This document shows, in pieces, positions 53,501 to 64,000 of a DNA stretch of 64,000 nucleotides. Source of the DNA: Straminergon stramineum (Eukaryota > Streptophyta > Bryopsida > Hypnales > Calliergonaceae). The first letter of the stretch is position 1. Each line of letters begins with the position of its first letter. The stretch covers positions 25,346,547 to 25,410,546 of the forward strand of contig OY987263.1 in assembly GCA_963920665.1 (NCBI GenBank), given 5' to 3'. Under the pieces are notes generated by a model. The model searched no databases. It was not told where the DNA came from and saw only the letters and a program-made list of their open reading frames with translations. The position numbers and the translations under genes were made by a program.

Positions 53501-56154
53501 TGAAAATGGCTTAAAAATTTAAGAGTTAAAACCAAATTGTAGTAATAGAAGTTTTGATGAAGTGATGCAAATCGATTTTTTAAATGTGTAATTTTGTTAC
53601 AAATTCAAAAATACAATTTGTAGTCACATGGGACTTCAAAGGAGACTTGAAGAGTTGTTGGAGATCCAAAATTATTTTTAAATATATTCAAAATTTAAAA
53701 CATTACAAATTTTTGCTTGGGTGGGACCTAAGCCTCAATATAAGGAGAAGAAAACCCAATGTGATTAGATTGCATGCTTTCACACCTTGTTTGTCATTCC
53801 AAAAAATCTACAAGTTGAAAAAAGTTCAAATTCAATCTAGGATTAGAAGAAAACTAGGAACCAAAGAGAGGGTGACTTTCATGACTTTTAGGATAATTCT
53901 CAAACATATGATACTCTCACTCCCTTTGTTGAGACAATTCAATTCAACAAAAGAATTCATGGTTTTTAAAATGATCAATTTGAATGATCATATTGCAAGA
54001 ACTACATTTTAGATTGAATTAAATCATGAATCACCAAACTATTGAAGAACATTGCAAGTTTAGGTAGAAAAATTGACTTTCATAAAAAATACCTACATCA
54101 ATCTTACATACTCAAATTGCTTGAAAACACAAGGTCCAACTTGGATATTTTAGTATTGTAGGGATTCAAATATTATAGCTCATTATTCTATATTCAATGT
54201 TTAGAGTAAATATTGATCAAAGATATACTAGCAACTCTAGAAATATGCACAAAGGGTTACCACCACCTAATACCATTTTGTAAATTTGTTTTTCCCAATT
54301 TACTTGCAATTTGAATGTCTTGGCTACTATTACTTTGATGTGACATCAAATTCATTGGAACTAAGGTAACTACACCCAAATGCATCCAAATAAGCAATTG
54401 AACATTAATACTAATATCAAATTGCCTAATTTTTTTGTTAGATGTTTAAATTCAAAAGGAGATTCTTAAGTTATCTCAACTTTTTATGCATTTTTTGGCC
54501 ATTGTATTAGAAAAAAATATGAATTTTGAAAGTTATTGCAAAAAGTTAAACCTAAAACAATCCTAGGCTCTCACAAGAATAAACTATCTATGTCAAGAGG
54601 GATATTGTAATCTCCTATCAGGGCTTAAAATAGAAGTACTTGAAATTGTCTCCACTTCAATCTTATCATATATCTAATAACCTTTTGAGATGTTATAAGT
54701 ATGGCCTTAAATTGTCATTGTGGGATGTTTCCAAATTACACATGGTGCAATATAGCTTTCAAACAATAGAGCCATTAGAGAATAGTTTTGAGTTTTTTTT
54801 TAAACAATGAAAAAAGATAAACCTAAGATATGACCTAAAAAAATAAACCTAAGATATGACATTCAAGTTTTCTTGAAGTCATTCTTAACTTTGAAAATTC
54901 ATTAGAATTACAAAAAAATTCTAATATTTTATTTTATTATCATTAAATAAAATCTCTAATTGTGATTTTTTTTTCTATTTTAAATGAGCTTAAGTCACAT
55001 CACCTTCTATAATATCTTTTAGCCATTATTCTACCTTATATCTAAAAAAATACTAATTGGTTTTGGTTTGAAAGATGAACCAATTGTAAGTTTTGTGTTT
55101 TTATCTCGAAAGAAGTATACTAGCAATTCGTAGCTTTAGTGTAATCCCAAATAAGAAGAATATGGCCTATTGTGAGAAATTATGACAATATTTGAATTAC
55201 CAAAGTAAACCAAAAAATTCATCAAAACCTTTTAAGAATTGGGAGTTTTAGGTGTTTAGTTTTTTATACATAAAATTATATATTTTTTTAATTTCAATAT
55301 ATTTGGAATCAAATTATTTTTAAGAGATTGAAAACTTGTAGTTCGTGTAGGGATTTTTTTTAATAAATAGTGGCCTTTCAAATTTGGAAACATTGACTTT
55401 TTATAACAAGAATTCCTTGAATAGACATAAACAATACCTATGTTTCCATATAGGATTCCAAATAAACTTTTGTGGATAAGGTTAGATCCTATTTTGAAAT
55501 GACTAAGCTAATAGTATAGTTCGTTCCTAGGGAGACAATTTAAATAGGAATGCTTCTAACTTAAGAATTAATAGCCAAATATGTTATAACAACCACAAGA
55601 GGAGAAAATTCTTCCAACTAGGATTAAATTAAACCTGACAATTGTAAACTAATTACCAAATTCATTTCACTCCCCTCTTAATGGCCACAAGGGTTAAAGA
55701 TTCTCTCAATTAATCTTTTATTCTTTAACAACTTCGAACTTCAGTCTTTTCTCCAAATGGGGCCTTGAACTTCCAATTTGACCTTCATCTTTATAACTTT
55801 AACTTGTCTCCTCTTATGGGAACAACATGATCCTTCTTTCACCACTTTGTCTTTTCATCTTTTGCCTTCATCACAAAGTATAGAACTTGCGGATTGTCAA
55901 CGGTTATCATGTGGTTACTATTGTTTCATTGTTGCGCAAGATAATTTACAATTTATTGCATCATTACAATGCACATGATTACTACATCGATTTGACACTA
56001 CTTTGTAATTGGTATTCACTACATGGCTTCAATATGTTAATCAAATGAATGAAAAAGAGACAAATTATACATGTAAAATAGTTATCATTGTCGTGCATTT
56101 TATATGCATTTCAGAACATGGAAAATTCATTATTATTATAGGTCACACAACTTC
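50564..56154. other. AT-rich intergenic stretch
   Basis: No gene recognised. The longest frame (53584-54012, 142 codons on +) is AT-driven with no domain. The 51.6-52.4 kb part is T-rich and might be old retroelement DNA, but no polyprotein motif was readable. Confidence 0.55.
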
Positions 56155-56390
56155 ACCTTGAATTGAATCCATTAGTAGGCCACCAAGAAACTTGATCACA
56201 TAGTAAAGAAATCTCTTCATTGGCACCAAAATATAGCTTGAACTAAATACATTAGTAGGCCACCAAGAAACTTCATTGCATAGTAAAGGAATCTCTTCAT
56301 TGGCACCAAAATTTAGCTTGAATTGAATCCATTAGTATGCCACCAAGGAAATTGATGATGTAGAGAAGGAATCACTTTATTAGCACATGG
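56155..56390. repeat. 80-bp tandem repeat, three copies
   Basis: Units begin AATTGAATCCATTAGTAGGC at 56161, 56241 (AACTAAATACATTAG) and 56321, an exact 80-bp period. Units 1 and 2 are nearly identical (CTCTTCATTGGCACCAAAAT shared); unit 3 is more diverged and truncated. Confidence 0.9.
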
Positions 56391-56498
56391 TGAAATTAGA
56401 GGGTGGAGAGGCCCTCCTTATACTAAAATTTATTGTCCATCACAAACACTCAAAGGATATGGGATAACTTGAAGATGAGAGCTTGACCACTCATTGCT

Positions 56499-56900
56499 AA
56501 TTGAAATGTAGGAATTGTGTTGAAAGTAGAAATTCAAACCTCATTTAAGCATAATAGAATTATTTTCTTCAAACAATTTTGAACCAAAAAAAATTGGTAA
56601 ATCAATCTAGCTTTCATCTCAAAAAAACCGTTTGAGATTTAAAGTCTCCAATCAAAAGTTATGTAGAAATTCAAAGAGAATGTTTGAAAATGTCCAAAAA
56701 AATGTCACTTCTAACTCGTCTCTGAATTTTGTCCATAACTTTTGATTGGAGGCTTTAAATCTCAAACAAATTTTTGAAAATGAAAGATACTTTGACTTAC
56801 CAACTTTTTTTTCGTTTCAATTTTTTTGAAAAAAAATATTCTACTATGCCTAAATGAGGATTGAATTTCTACTTTCAACACAATCCCTATTTTTCAATTG
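56499..56900. mobile_element. ~400-bp foldback element with ~165-bp arms
   Basis: The left arm (56499-56663) and right arm (56734-56900) are imperfect reverse complements with a 70-nt loop. Long identical blocks include ATTGTGTTGAAAGTAGAAAT and CTCCAATCAAAAGTTATG. A transcript would form a long near-duplex hairpin. Confidence 0.8.
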
Positions 56901-58701
56901 ACCTCATACTAAAATTGTGAAAGATAAAAAAAATGCAATGTTAGTGCAATAACTATGCATTGACATGATGTTGTATGATTATTGTACAAGATTGATATGT
57001 CTTCAATAAGCACTAATGTTGCATGAAGTTGGTCACCCATCACTAAACCACTGAAATCATACATATTCAATCATGCATAGCTATCGTGTAACTTTAACAC
57101 TTTAAACTCAAATATGAATGATATGCCTAAACCGCACTGTAATTGTGAATGTGAATATCATGTTGTAACAATGTTTCCAAATGAATGAATGTAACATGAA
57201 AGTAGTTCCTAATGATAATCATACGATTACTAGTGACAATTCATGACAGAGGAACTTTGTGATGTTTCGCTCCAACTTGATGTAATTTTGACAAGTACTA
57301 AATTTACACTCTCTTTTCACCAACTTGGAACTAACTTTTTATTCACATAATTCTCCATGGTACAAACAACATATTGAATACTCACTCATAGTTTCAATAT
57401 ACCAATTTGGAAGGCAATTCTTGTAACACACAAATAATTAGATTAGTCCTTTTTCAAATCAATTTGATAGGATTTCTTCTTAAATAACCATCATGCACAT
57501 CAACATTTCCAACTAGGCTAACACTCAACCAAATTGGCTTAGACATTTCGAATTTAACACAATAGCACTAACTAAGAACTTCAGAAAGCTCTTCCACAAT
57601 TGCAAATCGGATTCCAACTAGGATATATATTGCAAATATAAAAATGCATAACACTTTTGCATTTATTACACTTCAATTACACTACACCAACTGGTATGTA
57701 ATTTTTGGTTTGATTAATCATAATAGTAAACAAATCACTATGACAAATAGTATTTTTCTTTATAGTTCCACCCCCTATCACATTTCCTTCACAATCAACA
57801 TCTCAAATTTTGCCTTTTGCCTCTTACATTCCCTCTCTAATTGGAATACTCTATTTTCATCATTTATAATTTCCAACTAGGTTCACATAAATTCTCACAG
57901 CTACAATTCTTCACCAGTTTATCTCCTCCATTCATCTTCACAAACTTTCCAAATAGTAACTTTTTCAACTAGGACACAACCATCACAGTCCCAAAAATAT
58001 CCAAACATCACACATTCAATCAATTAACAGACACAAACATAACCAACTTAAAAACAATTCCAAAAACAAAGAAATACAGAGCTCCAACTAGTTGGGACAC
58101 GCACTAGACACTCTTCAACAATGGATAAAAGAAAAATGGAAGAAAAACAAACCAAATAGGAATTCCAAAACTAGGTGGTTACCAATTTGGAAGAGACAGT
58201 CTAACCAACTTGGAACCACAAAGGCAATTGCCACAAACACACCTAAAATTCCAAATTGGAATTAACTCACAAATACAATCAACTAGATTTGACACTTATC
58301 CCACATACCATCCAACTTGGATAGAAACATCAAAAAAATTGGAACATTGATTATAAAATCTGAAACTTGGTTGGAGAGCCTGACCATTTTAATTAAGAAA
58401 CCAACCACCATCCAAATTAGCACAACCTACATTCATCATTCATTCATCACCCAAAACACACCAAATTAGAATCAATCAGTCCATTAAAACACCAAATTTA
58501 CAAACAACAAGTCAAAAATAGTAAAAGACACCTCAAAATAGGCCAAAAATTTACAAAATAAAATCCTAATTAGTAATCTACAACTTTTCTTTGGCAAAAG
58601 ATTCCAAATATTCTAGACCATACCTAGTCATTTAGGATTCAAAGTAAACTTCTCTTTCACAAACAATTGCAAAAGGTTATGGCCTATACTTAAGAGGGTT
58701 G
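56901..58701. other. AT-rich stretch between foldback and MITE
   Basis: No gene recognised. The 57.3-58.6 kb part is rich in CAACTTGGA / CCAATTTGG-like words, suggesting a decayed low-complexity or tandem sequence. Confidence 0.5.
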
Positions 58702-58934
58702 CTATTGTGTGAGCATAGGAGCATAAGCCTATGAGCCTATAATACTATACATCTATATTAAAGGTGTATATACCATAGAAACGGTCTATGATTAAAGGAT
58801 ATATATGTTACAAATACCCATATTATAGGTGTTTATGATACATACACCTTCTATAGAGTGTAATATCTATATTATAGGTACCTATAATGTAGGCTCAATG
58901 CTCACAAGCTTGCATTCTTGGGCTCACATACTAG
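58702..58934. mobile_element. 233-bp MITE, copy 2 (inverted)
   Basis: Near-complete reverse complement of 50331-50563, with ends CTATTGTGTGAGC and (reverse complement) CTAGTATGTGAGC. Shared interior blocks include AGAAGGTGTATGTATCATAA and ATATGGGTATTTGTAA in the reverse-complement reading. Confidence 0.8.
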
Positions 58935-59029
58935 CATCGTTGTATACTTAACTTGATGTAAACTGAACATTACTAGGTCTTTATTCTCAACCAATGAGAT
59001 CACTTAGTTGTTAAAGTTCGGTTCTTTTT

Positions 59030-59720
59030 CAAGTTTTGGATTATGGGCACGCATGCCACAACATTTGGAGGAGAAATCAAAAGTTTCAATCTACAACCAA
59101 GACAAAATTAGCTATCACAAACAATTGCAAAGTTCATATCCAATATCTCACTCATTGTAAATTGAAAATGAATGGTCCTTTTGCTCTCGATCAAAGAGAC
59201 CATCGGTTGCTTAACCCAGTATGGACATTGTGGACGAGAGTAGTCCGATGGATGATAGAGAACTCTTGCATGTGAGATAGAAGTGCCATTGTTCATCCTT
59301 GGAATTTTGTGCAAAAAGGGGAAGGTCATGTATAGTAGTATGACCTCCAATGATTACTTTCAGGTTTTGAAAATTAGATGATTCACATTGTTTCAAAAAA
59401 GAAGATTTCCATGGTGACCATCTCGTCCTTACAAGGTTAAAGTCTTGACCTTTTTGAAGACTTGAATTTCTTGGATACACATGCCAAGATCCTTGGAAGA
59501 AAAATCTAAAGTTGCAATGTAGTCAAGTCAACAACTACGTGGTTGCAAAGGTCATCATCTTTATATCTATCTTGATGTAAATTGCAAATTTTGTTCTCAA
59601 GCCAATAGGATCTCTAGGTTGCTTAGAGTGCCAATCTTTTTAACACTTCGATTCCTGTATACATTCAAAAACACGTGGAGGAGAAATCTAGAGTTGCAAT
59701 CTATGGTTAAGACAAAAATA
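59030..59720. repeat. diverged direct repeats, three copies
   Basis: Blocks at about 59030, 59465 and 59650 share GGAT.., GCCA.., GGAGGAGAAATC, AAAGTTGCAATCTA and AAGACAA in order. The 232-bp TTAACCC-family element (59210-59441) sits between the first two. Confidence 0.45.
59210..59441. mobile_element. 232-bp TTAACCC-family element, copy 3
   Basis: Left end CTTAACCC, right end (reverse complement) CTTTAACCTTG. The interior matches 5040-5269 and 24894-25128: AGAAGTGCCATTGTTCATCC, GGAATTTTGTG, AAAGGGGAAGGTC, TGACCTCCAATGA, CCATGGTGACCA. Confidence 0.65.
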
Positions 59721-60271
59721 TCTACCATATAAACAAAAGTTAGAGTGCCATACAAACAAATGTACTTGAATAGATATGGAGAAGTTAACACTAGTAACTC
59801 TGACCATGTTAAAAAGCCATAGATTTGGAGTTTATTGGGTACATTATTTGGTACTAGGTTAATATAGGGCATTCACTTAAAAATTTGCCATGATAGTCAA
59901 CAATCTTCTCGTGTATTATCAAACATCAAAAAGAGCCAATGATATCAAACCTATTTTAAAGGGTACAAAGGGGACACAAGTGTAGTGAGGAGTAATTACC
60001 ATATACAAACATACCATTAAAGACATTAATCTATAAATTAAAATTGAATTATGTGAATTCAAAAGAAATTGAAAGGGATGCTTCTTTTGAGTTTCATTTT
60101 GTACTAGATTAGTACAATTCATTGCTCAATCATGTGAGAATGTAATGCTCAAATTTTACAAGCTTAGTTTTTTTAAAGGTGATTTGAATAATTGTAACAA
60201 GAAGAGTGTTGGGGGAGCATTTTGTACTCATAGTTTTTATTGCATGTTGGCTCATCTTTTTATACTTGTAA

Positions 60272-60678
60272 GAGCATCACCACCCATTCTCGCCAAACGT
60301 GGCTGGGGGAATGGAGTGGTCTGGGCCCTGTTCCCTCCAGGCATCTACTGTGCCCCATTCATTCTCGCCCTCAAGACAAGCCAAACAAAGTCAATCTCAA
60401 AGTATTCATGTCTTCGCAAACCGAGGAGCCAATCAACATGCCAATTGATTAAAAAATGCAAGATATAATGTATTGTAGCACGCAAACCAACAACCTGATA
60501 AGATCAAGCACCCAAATAAGAAGGATGGTAGGGACAGGGTCCTAGTGTTTGGCGAGAGACTTTTGGAGTGACCGGTCTCTTTTCGTCCCAGGCTAGGTCC
60601 CCAGTGGACTACTTTTTTTTCACCAGGCCCGCCCTAGATTGTTTTGGCTAGCTTTGGCGAGAATGGATTGCGATGCTC
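60272..60678. mobile_element. 407-bp PIF/Harbinger-like MITE with TAA target duplication
   Basis: Ends GAGCATC.CC.CCATTCTCGCCAAA and its reverse complement at the right end (TTTGGCGAGAATGGATTGCGATGCTC). TAA directly flanks both ends (60269-60271 and 60679-60681), the 3-bp TWA duplication typical of PIF/Harbinger and Tourist MITEs. It is GC-richer than the surroundings. No transposase. Confidence 0.75.
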
Positions 60679-60681
60679 TAA

Positions 60682-62533
60682 GGCCCTTTAATTAGTTGTA
60701 TTCCATCGGAGCAAAGACTAACCATTAATTTCAATTTTGTGAGTGTCAACTTCTTGTCAAGATCCTCATTCATGCATATTGCAAAGAGATTGAGCACATC
60801 ATTTCATCACTTCTCACTAGCTCCCATTAAAATGAAGCGTTGTTATTCAATAGTCCTTGTTCACAATGAGTTTCCATTAATGTAACCATACCTAATTGTG
60901 AACTTTTTTTTAAAGAGAACCCCTACATATCAAGGCTTTTTTTTTGGACTAGTGTCCCCTGTGTTGGCTTCACTACATAGGCCAAATTTTGGAGGGATAG
61001 TTTTATAATGGTCAGATTCTGACAGATTTGGCGAAATTTTGCCAAAAAAAAAGCCCTGCTACATATACTTGCCTAAAATGTGCAACCTCTATTCATGAGA
61101 GCCTAGGGGCAATTTTTTTTCACCTATGTTCAACACTTTGAAAATTCATAGATTATTCATGCAGTGCCCCTAAAATGCATACTAAAAAAAATATTTGGAC
61201 TCCCCTTTTGTGTCCCCACAAGACTCAACAAAAAAAAGAATTATTTAATAATAAGAACTGTGCTTATTTGGACAATTTAGGTGCAATTAGGTTCCTTAAA
61301 TCATCAATCTATGAAGTACAACCCATAAAATGAAGCGACATTGTGAGTTTGTTGAGGTCAAATGATCCTTCTACCTCCAAATTCAACAACTTGCCAACAA
61401 ATTCCTAGGAGACCTCATTATTGTTGCATTTACTAAGGAAAGTGAGCCCATTGTAGATGAAATGGGGGCAAGCCTATTGTGGACAAAATTACATTAGTGG
61501 TGTATATCTCAGAATTTGAATACAAATTTGCCCACTATAGGCTCACTTCCCTTGAAGCTTGCCTTGAGTTACATCATGGTAGAACTACCCATTACCATCC
61601 AAGTCCCATGGCCAATCTAAAGGTACTAGGAAATTAAATAGAGATGACTGATTTCTAACCATTAGTATTTTGGTTTCAAACCATCTTCTAGCCATCATAG
61701 TCATGACCCATGTGCTTGATTTTGAGAAGCAAATTAGTCCTCGAATGAGCAATTATAGAAGACTCTAAGTATTGAGGATGGAATGCAAGCCAACTTTTGG
61801 CTTCCAAAATTCACAACAATTTGAATTTAAGGAAAAAAATTATGAAAATTTGACAACACCCATCATTTCTATCTTTTTACAAGGCAAAAAATCAACATTG
61901 CCTTCTACTAAGATAAAACAACCCATTATGGTCAGATGATCCATAGTGGACACCTAAGGAATGACCCCATTATGGGGTTTTTCAATATGTAAGATTTGGG
62001 CCACAATGTATGTCTTACATGATAGTAATGGAGTGATTAGTGACTTCATTAGGAACCTCCAACTTTTTAGTAACAATTAATTTTAAGAATTGACTTTTAA
62101 GAACTTCCATATTAGAGAATGTTATGACTGCTTTAGGTGAACAAGATGTGCATCATGGATTCAGATTTTGTTGCTTCTTGGGTAGTCTATAGACTCTTTG
62201 GGTCCATGATGCACAGAACACTTCAAAAAGTCATAGCAAATTCATACTTTGTCAAAAAAATATAATTTCAATTGCTCTCATTATTTCTCACACTTTTCTT
62301 CTTGAGGGAAAAAAATCGCAAAATTTCAACTATAGCATGAGGCCAAACTCCTAATTCTGACCACAAATGAGTTGTTTTATCTTACTCCAAATCATGCACG
62401 AAATGCTCAAGTGGTTGGTAATGAGTGATTCTACCATAATTGACCTCTTACATGAGTTATCATTGTCAACCTAATGGACTCCTCCCGGCCACATTTCATC
62501 CACAACTAAGGTAGGAGGCTCGAAATCCACTCA
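60682..62533. other. AT-rich stretch
   Basis: No gene or strong repeat recognised. Confidence 0.5.
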
Positions 62534-62646
62534 GGCTCTAAAATCACACACCTCCTCAAATGTACACTGTTTGTACATTGGTTTTTTTCATCTTTACAGG
62601 GATGTACCAAGAGCGTACATTTGAGGAGGTGTGCGGTTTTAGAGCC
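62534..62646. repeat. 113-bp hairpin with 48-bp arms
   Basis: GGCTCTAAAATC followed by ACACACCTCCTCAAATGTAC on the left pairs with GGCTCTAAAACC then GCACACCTCCTCAAATGTAC (reverse complement of the right). The loop is about 20 nt and the arms have few mismatches. Confidence 0.8.
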
Positions 62647-62974
62647 CTATGCCATTTAGACTTCAAAAATGCATAACTAATTCTACAAAGCTCCAAAAAA
62701 TATGAAACGACTTATGTTAGATGTCAATTCCTCTTGTCTTTCAAGAAAAATTTACTGAAAATATTTCAATAAGTTTCACCTCCCCCAAATTCAATTTCAG
62801 CTCTTAGACGTGTGCTTTATGGACCTCCTACCTTACATTAAGGTACAGATGACTCAGCTTAATGCTTTAGACTGCTGGTCAATTCCCAAGACAAGGGCAG
62901 TGCAATAGAAAGTGGAGTCTGATCAAATCATTGTCAGTCTTGTCAAACTGGCTGAACTCACTCATGTTATGATA

Positions 62975-63982
62975 AGTAACTTAAGTTAACCCCTCACCGC
63001 CTGAAGTCCAAACATGTGTAAAAGCTGACTTGCTTTTCAAGTCCTAAAAGTCTAAATCTCAGTGAGGTATGAAAATCTCAACCGTACAATATTGTAGTGT
63101 GCATGTTGTAGATGGTGTGAAACAAATTTGGGGTCATTTGACTGTATAGGTTGAAAGATCATAATGTTTTAGTGTTGAAAAAAGATGCTGAAATTTTCTT
63201 AAAAACACATTTGGAGGTGAAATTTGATTTCTAAACCTACTCAAATGAAAAAACTTTAAACTACAAAGTGATTCAAAGCAAAAGACAAACACTTTGGTGA
63301 AAAAAAATCTCATTCAATTGACTCATTGTGTCTGCAAAATTGTTTTGAAATGTCAAAAAACAGTGAAAAAAGTAGCAAAAAATTACATCTATGTCTGAAC
63401 CTCCCTCTACTAAAATACTTCTCAGTCACTCATAACCTCTTGGATTAATATGAAATTGTAACCACACAAACTAGACTGGTATGCTCAACTTTTCCAACAA
63501 AAATTATTGAAAACGGACCATGTATGAAGACGTTATAAGCCGCCGAAGTTCATTGTAATGCAAAAATGTCTGGATTTTGAACTTCGAATTGCTCCCAAAC
63601 ATTCAAAACAACTTGGATTGACATGAAAATTTTACCACAATAACTAGGCTTTATTGGGAACAAAACACAACAATTTTTCTTTTTATTGAAAACGAACATT
63701 TGATGAGAAAGATACAAATCTCCAAAGTTGTAGCCATCAGAATGCAGTGAGGTGAACTCAAATTGAACCTGTGAACTTCGAATGGCTCTCAAGAACTCAG
63801 TACATCTTGGATTGATCTGAAAATTTTATCACTCAAACTAGACTAATATGCTCAACTTTCCCAACAAGTTTTATTGAATTCGGACATTGAATGCAAAAGT
63901 TACAACACTTTGAATTTTACTGCCAGACTATGAGAGGACACTTTTCGTCCCCTCCGGCGGTGAGGGGTTAAGGTAAGTTACT
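62975..63982. mobile_element. 1-kb non-autonomous TIR element (TTAACCC family relative)
   Basis: Left terminal repeat AGTAACTTA, AG, TTAACCCCTCACCGCC; right terminal repeat in reverse complement AGTAACTTA, CC, TTAACCCCTCACCGCC: 25 of 27 bases agree. Close to the right end is GGACACTTTTCGTCC, like GGACGTTTTTCGTCC in the element at 24393. Inside, three diverged units of about 175-195 bp begin near TTGGATT at 63440, 63613 and 63807. The frames inside encode nothing recognisable. Confidence 0.7.
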
Positions 63983-64000
63983 ATTTTTGGTAGGCCCAAA

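Noticed and set aside
53584..54012. 142-codon frame on the plus strand
   Set aside because: Composition follows the local AT-rich DNA, with no domain, no neighbouring exon and no conserved motif.

Overview
The window is nuclear DNA from a land plant. All recognisable genes are split by GT-AG introns, and they encode plant-type proteins: a CCaMK-type calcium/calmodulin kinase, a plastid-type PP2C phosphatase, sucrose-phosphatase, and a two-domain STEEP1/DUF167 protein of the At5g63440 type. Coding exons are fairly GC-rich, while the DNA between them is strongly AT-rich and full of short inverted-repeat elements. Most introns are about 0.1-0.9 kb, shorter than expected for a conifer. A CCaMK gene points to a lineage that kept the arbuscular-mycorrhiza symbiosis genes. 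I cannot name the species; a non-flowering plant is possible but unproven.

Layout. 1-3.1 kb: AT-rich DNA with a weak coding-like stretch. 3187-4397 (-): a three-exon gene for a 157-aa protein I do not recognise. 4.4-9.1 kb: noncoding, with a dispersed 230-bp element and a large foldback. 9184-11558 (+): STEEP1-like/DUF167 gene, 7 exons, 232 aa. 11.6-14.5 kb: hairpin elements. 14565-18332 (+): CCaMK, 7 exons, 507 aa. 19308-23170 (-): plastid PP2C, 9 exons, 501 aa, convergent with CCaMK. 23.6-24.3 kb: a roughly 206-bp tandem repeat running into a 200-N assembly gap. 24.3-34.6 kb: AT-rich, with related terminal-inverted-repeat elements and one coiled-coil ORF (30337-30840). 34671-38808 (-): sucrose-phosphatase, 8 exons, 430 aa. 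39-45 kb: AT-rich, nothing convincing. 45275-48925 (+): exons of a long coiled-coil protein, incomplete or decayed. 49-64 kb: no gene, but many short mobile-element relics: two inverted 233-bp MITEs, a 80-bp tandem array, a 400-bp foldback, a Harbinger-like MITE with TAA duplications, and a 1-kb element closing the window.

How the genes relate. This is ordinary eukaryotic gene order, not an operon, and I infer no shared pathway. CCaMK decodes nuclear calcium signals for symbiosis, PP2C is a plastid phosphatase, and sucrose-phosphatase performs the last step of sucrose synthesis in the cytosol. I assembled four complete gene models, plus the small 157-aa gene, by hand. In each, exon lengths, intron phases and splice sites agree. 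I found no prokaryotic-style defence locus, tRNA, rRNA, CRISPR array, reverse transcriptase or intact LTR pair. The most interesting signals are the unusual regulatory residues in CCaMK, upstream ORFs in front of two genes, and repeat families lodged in introns beside splice sites.
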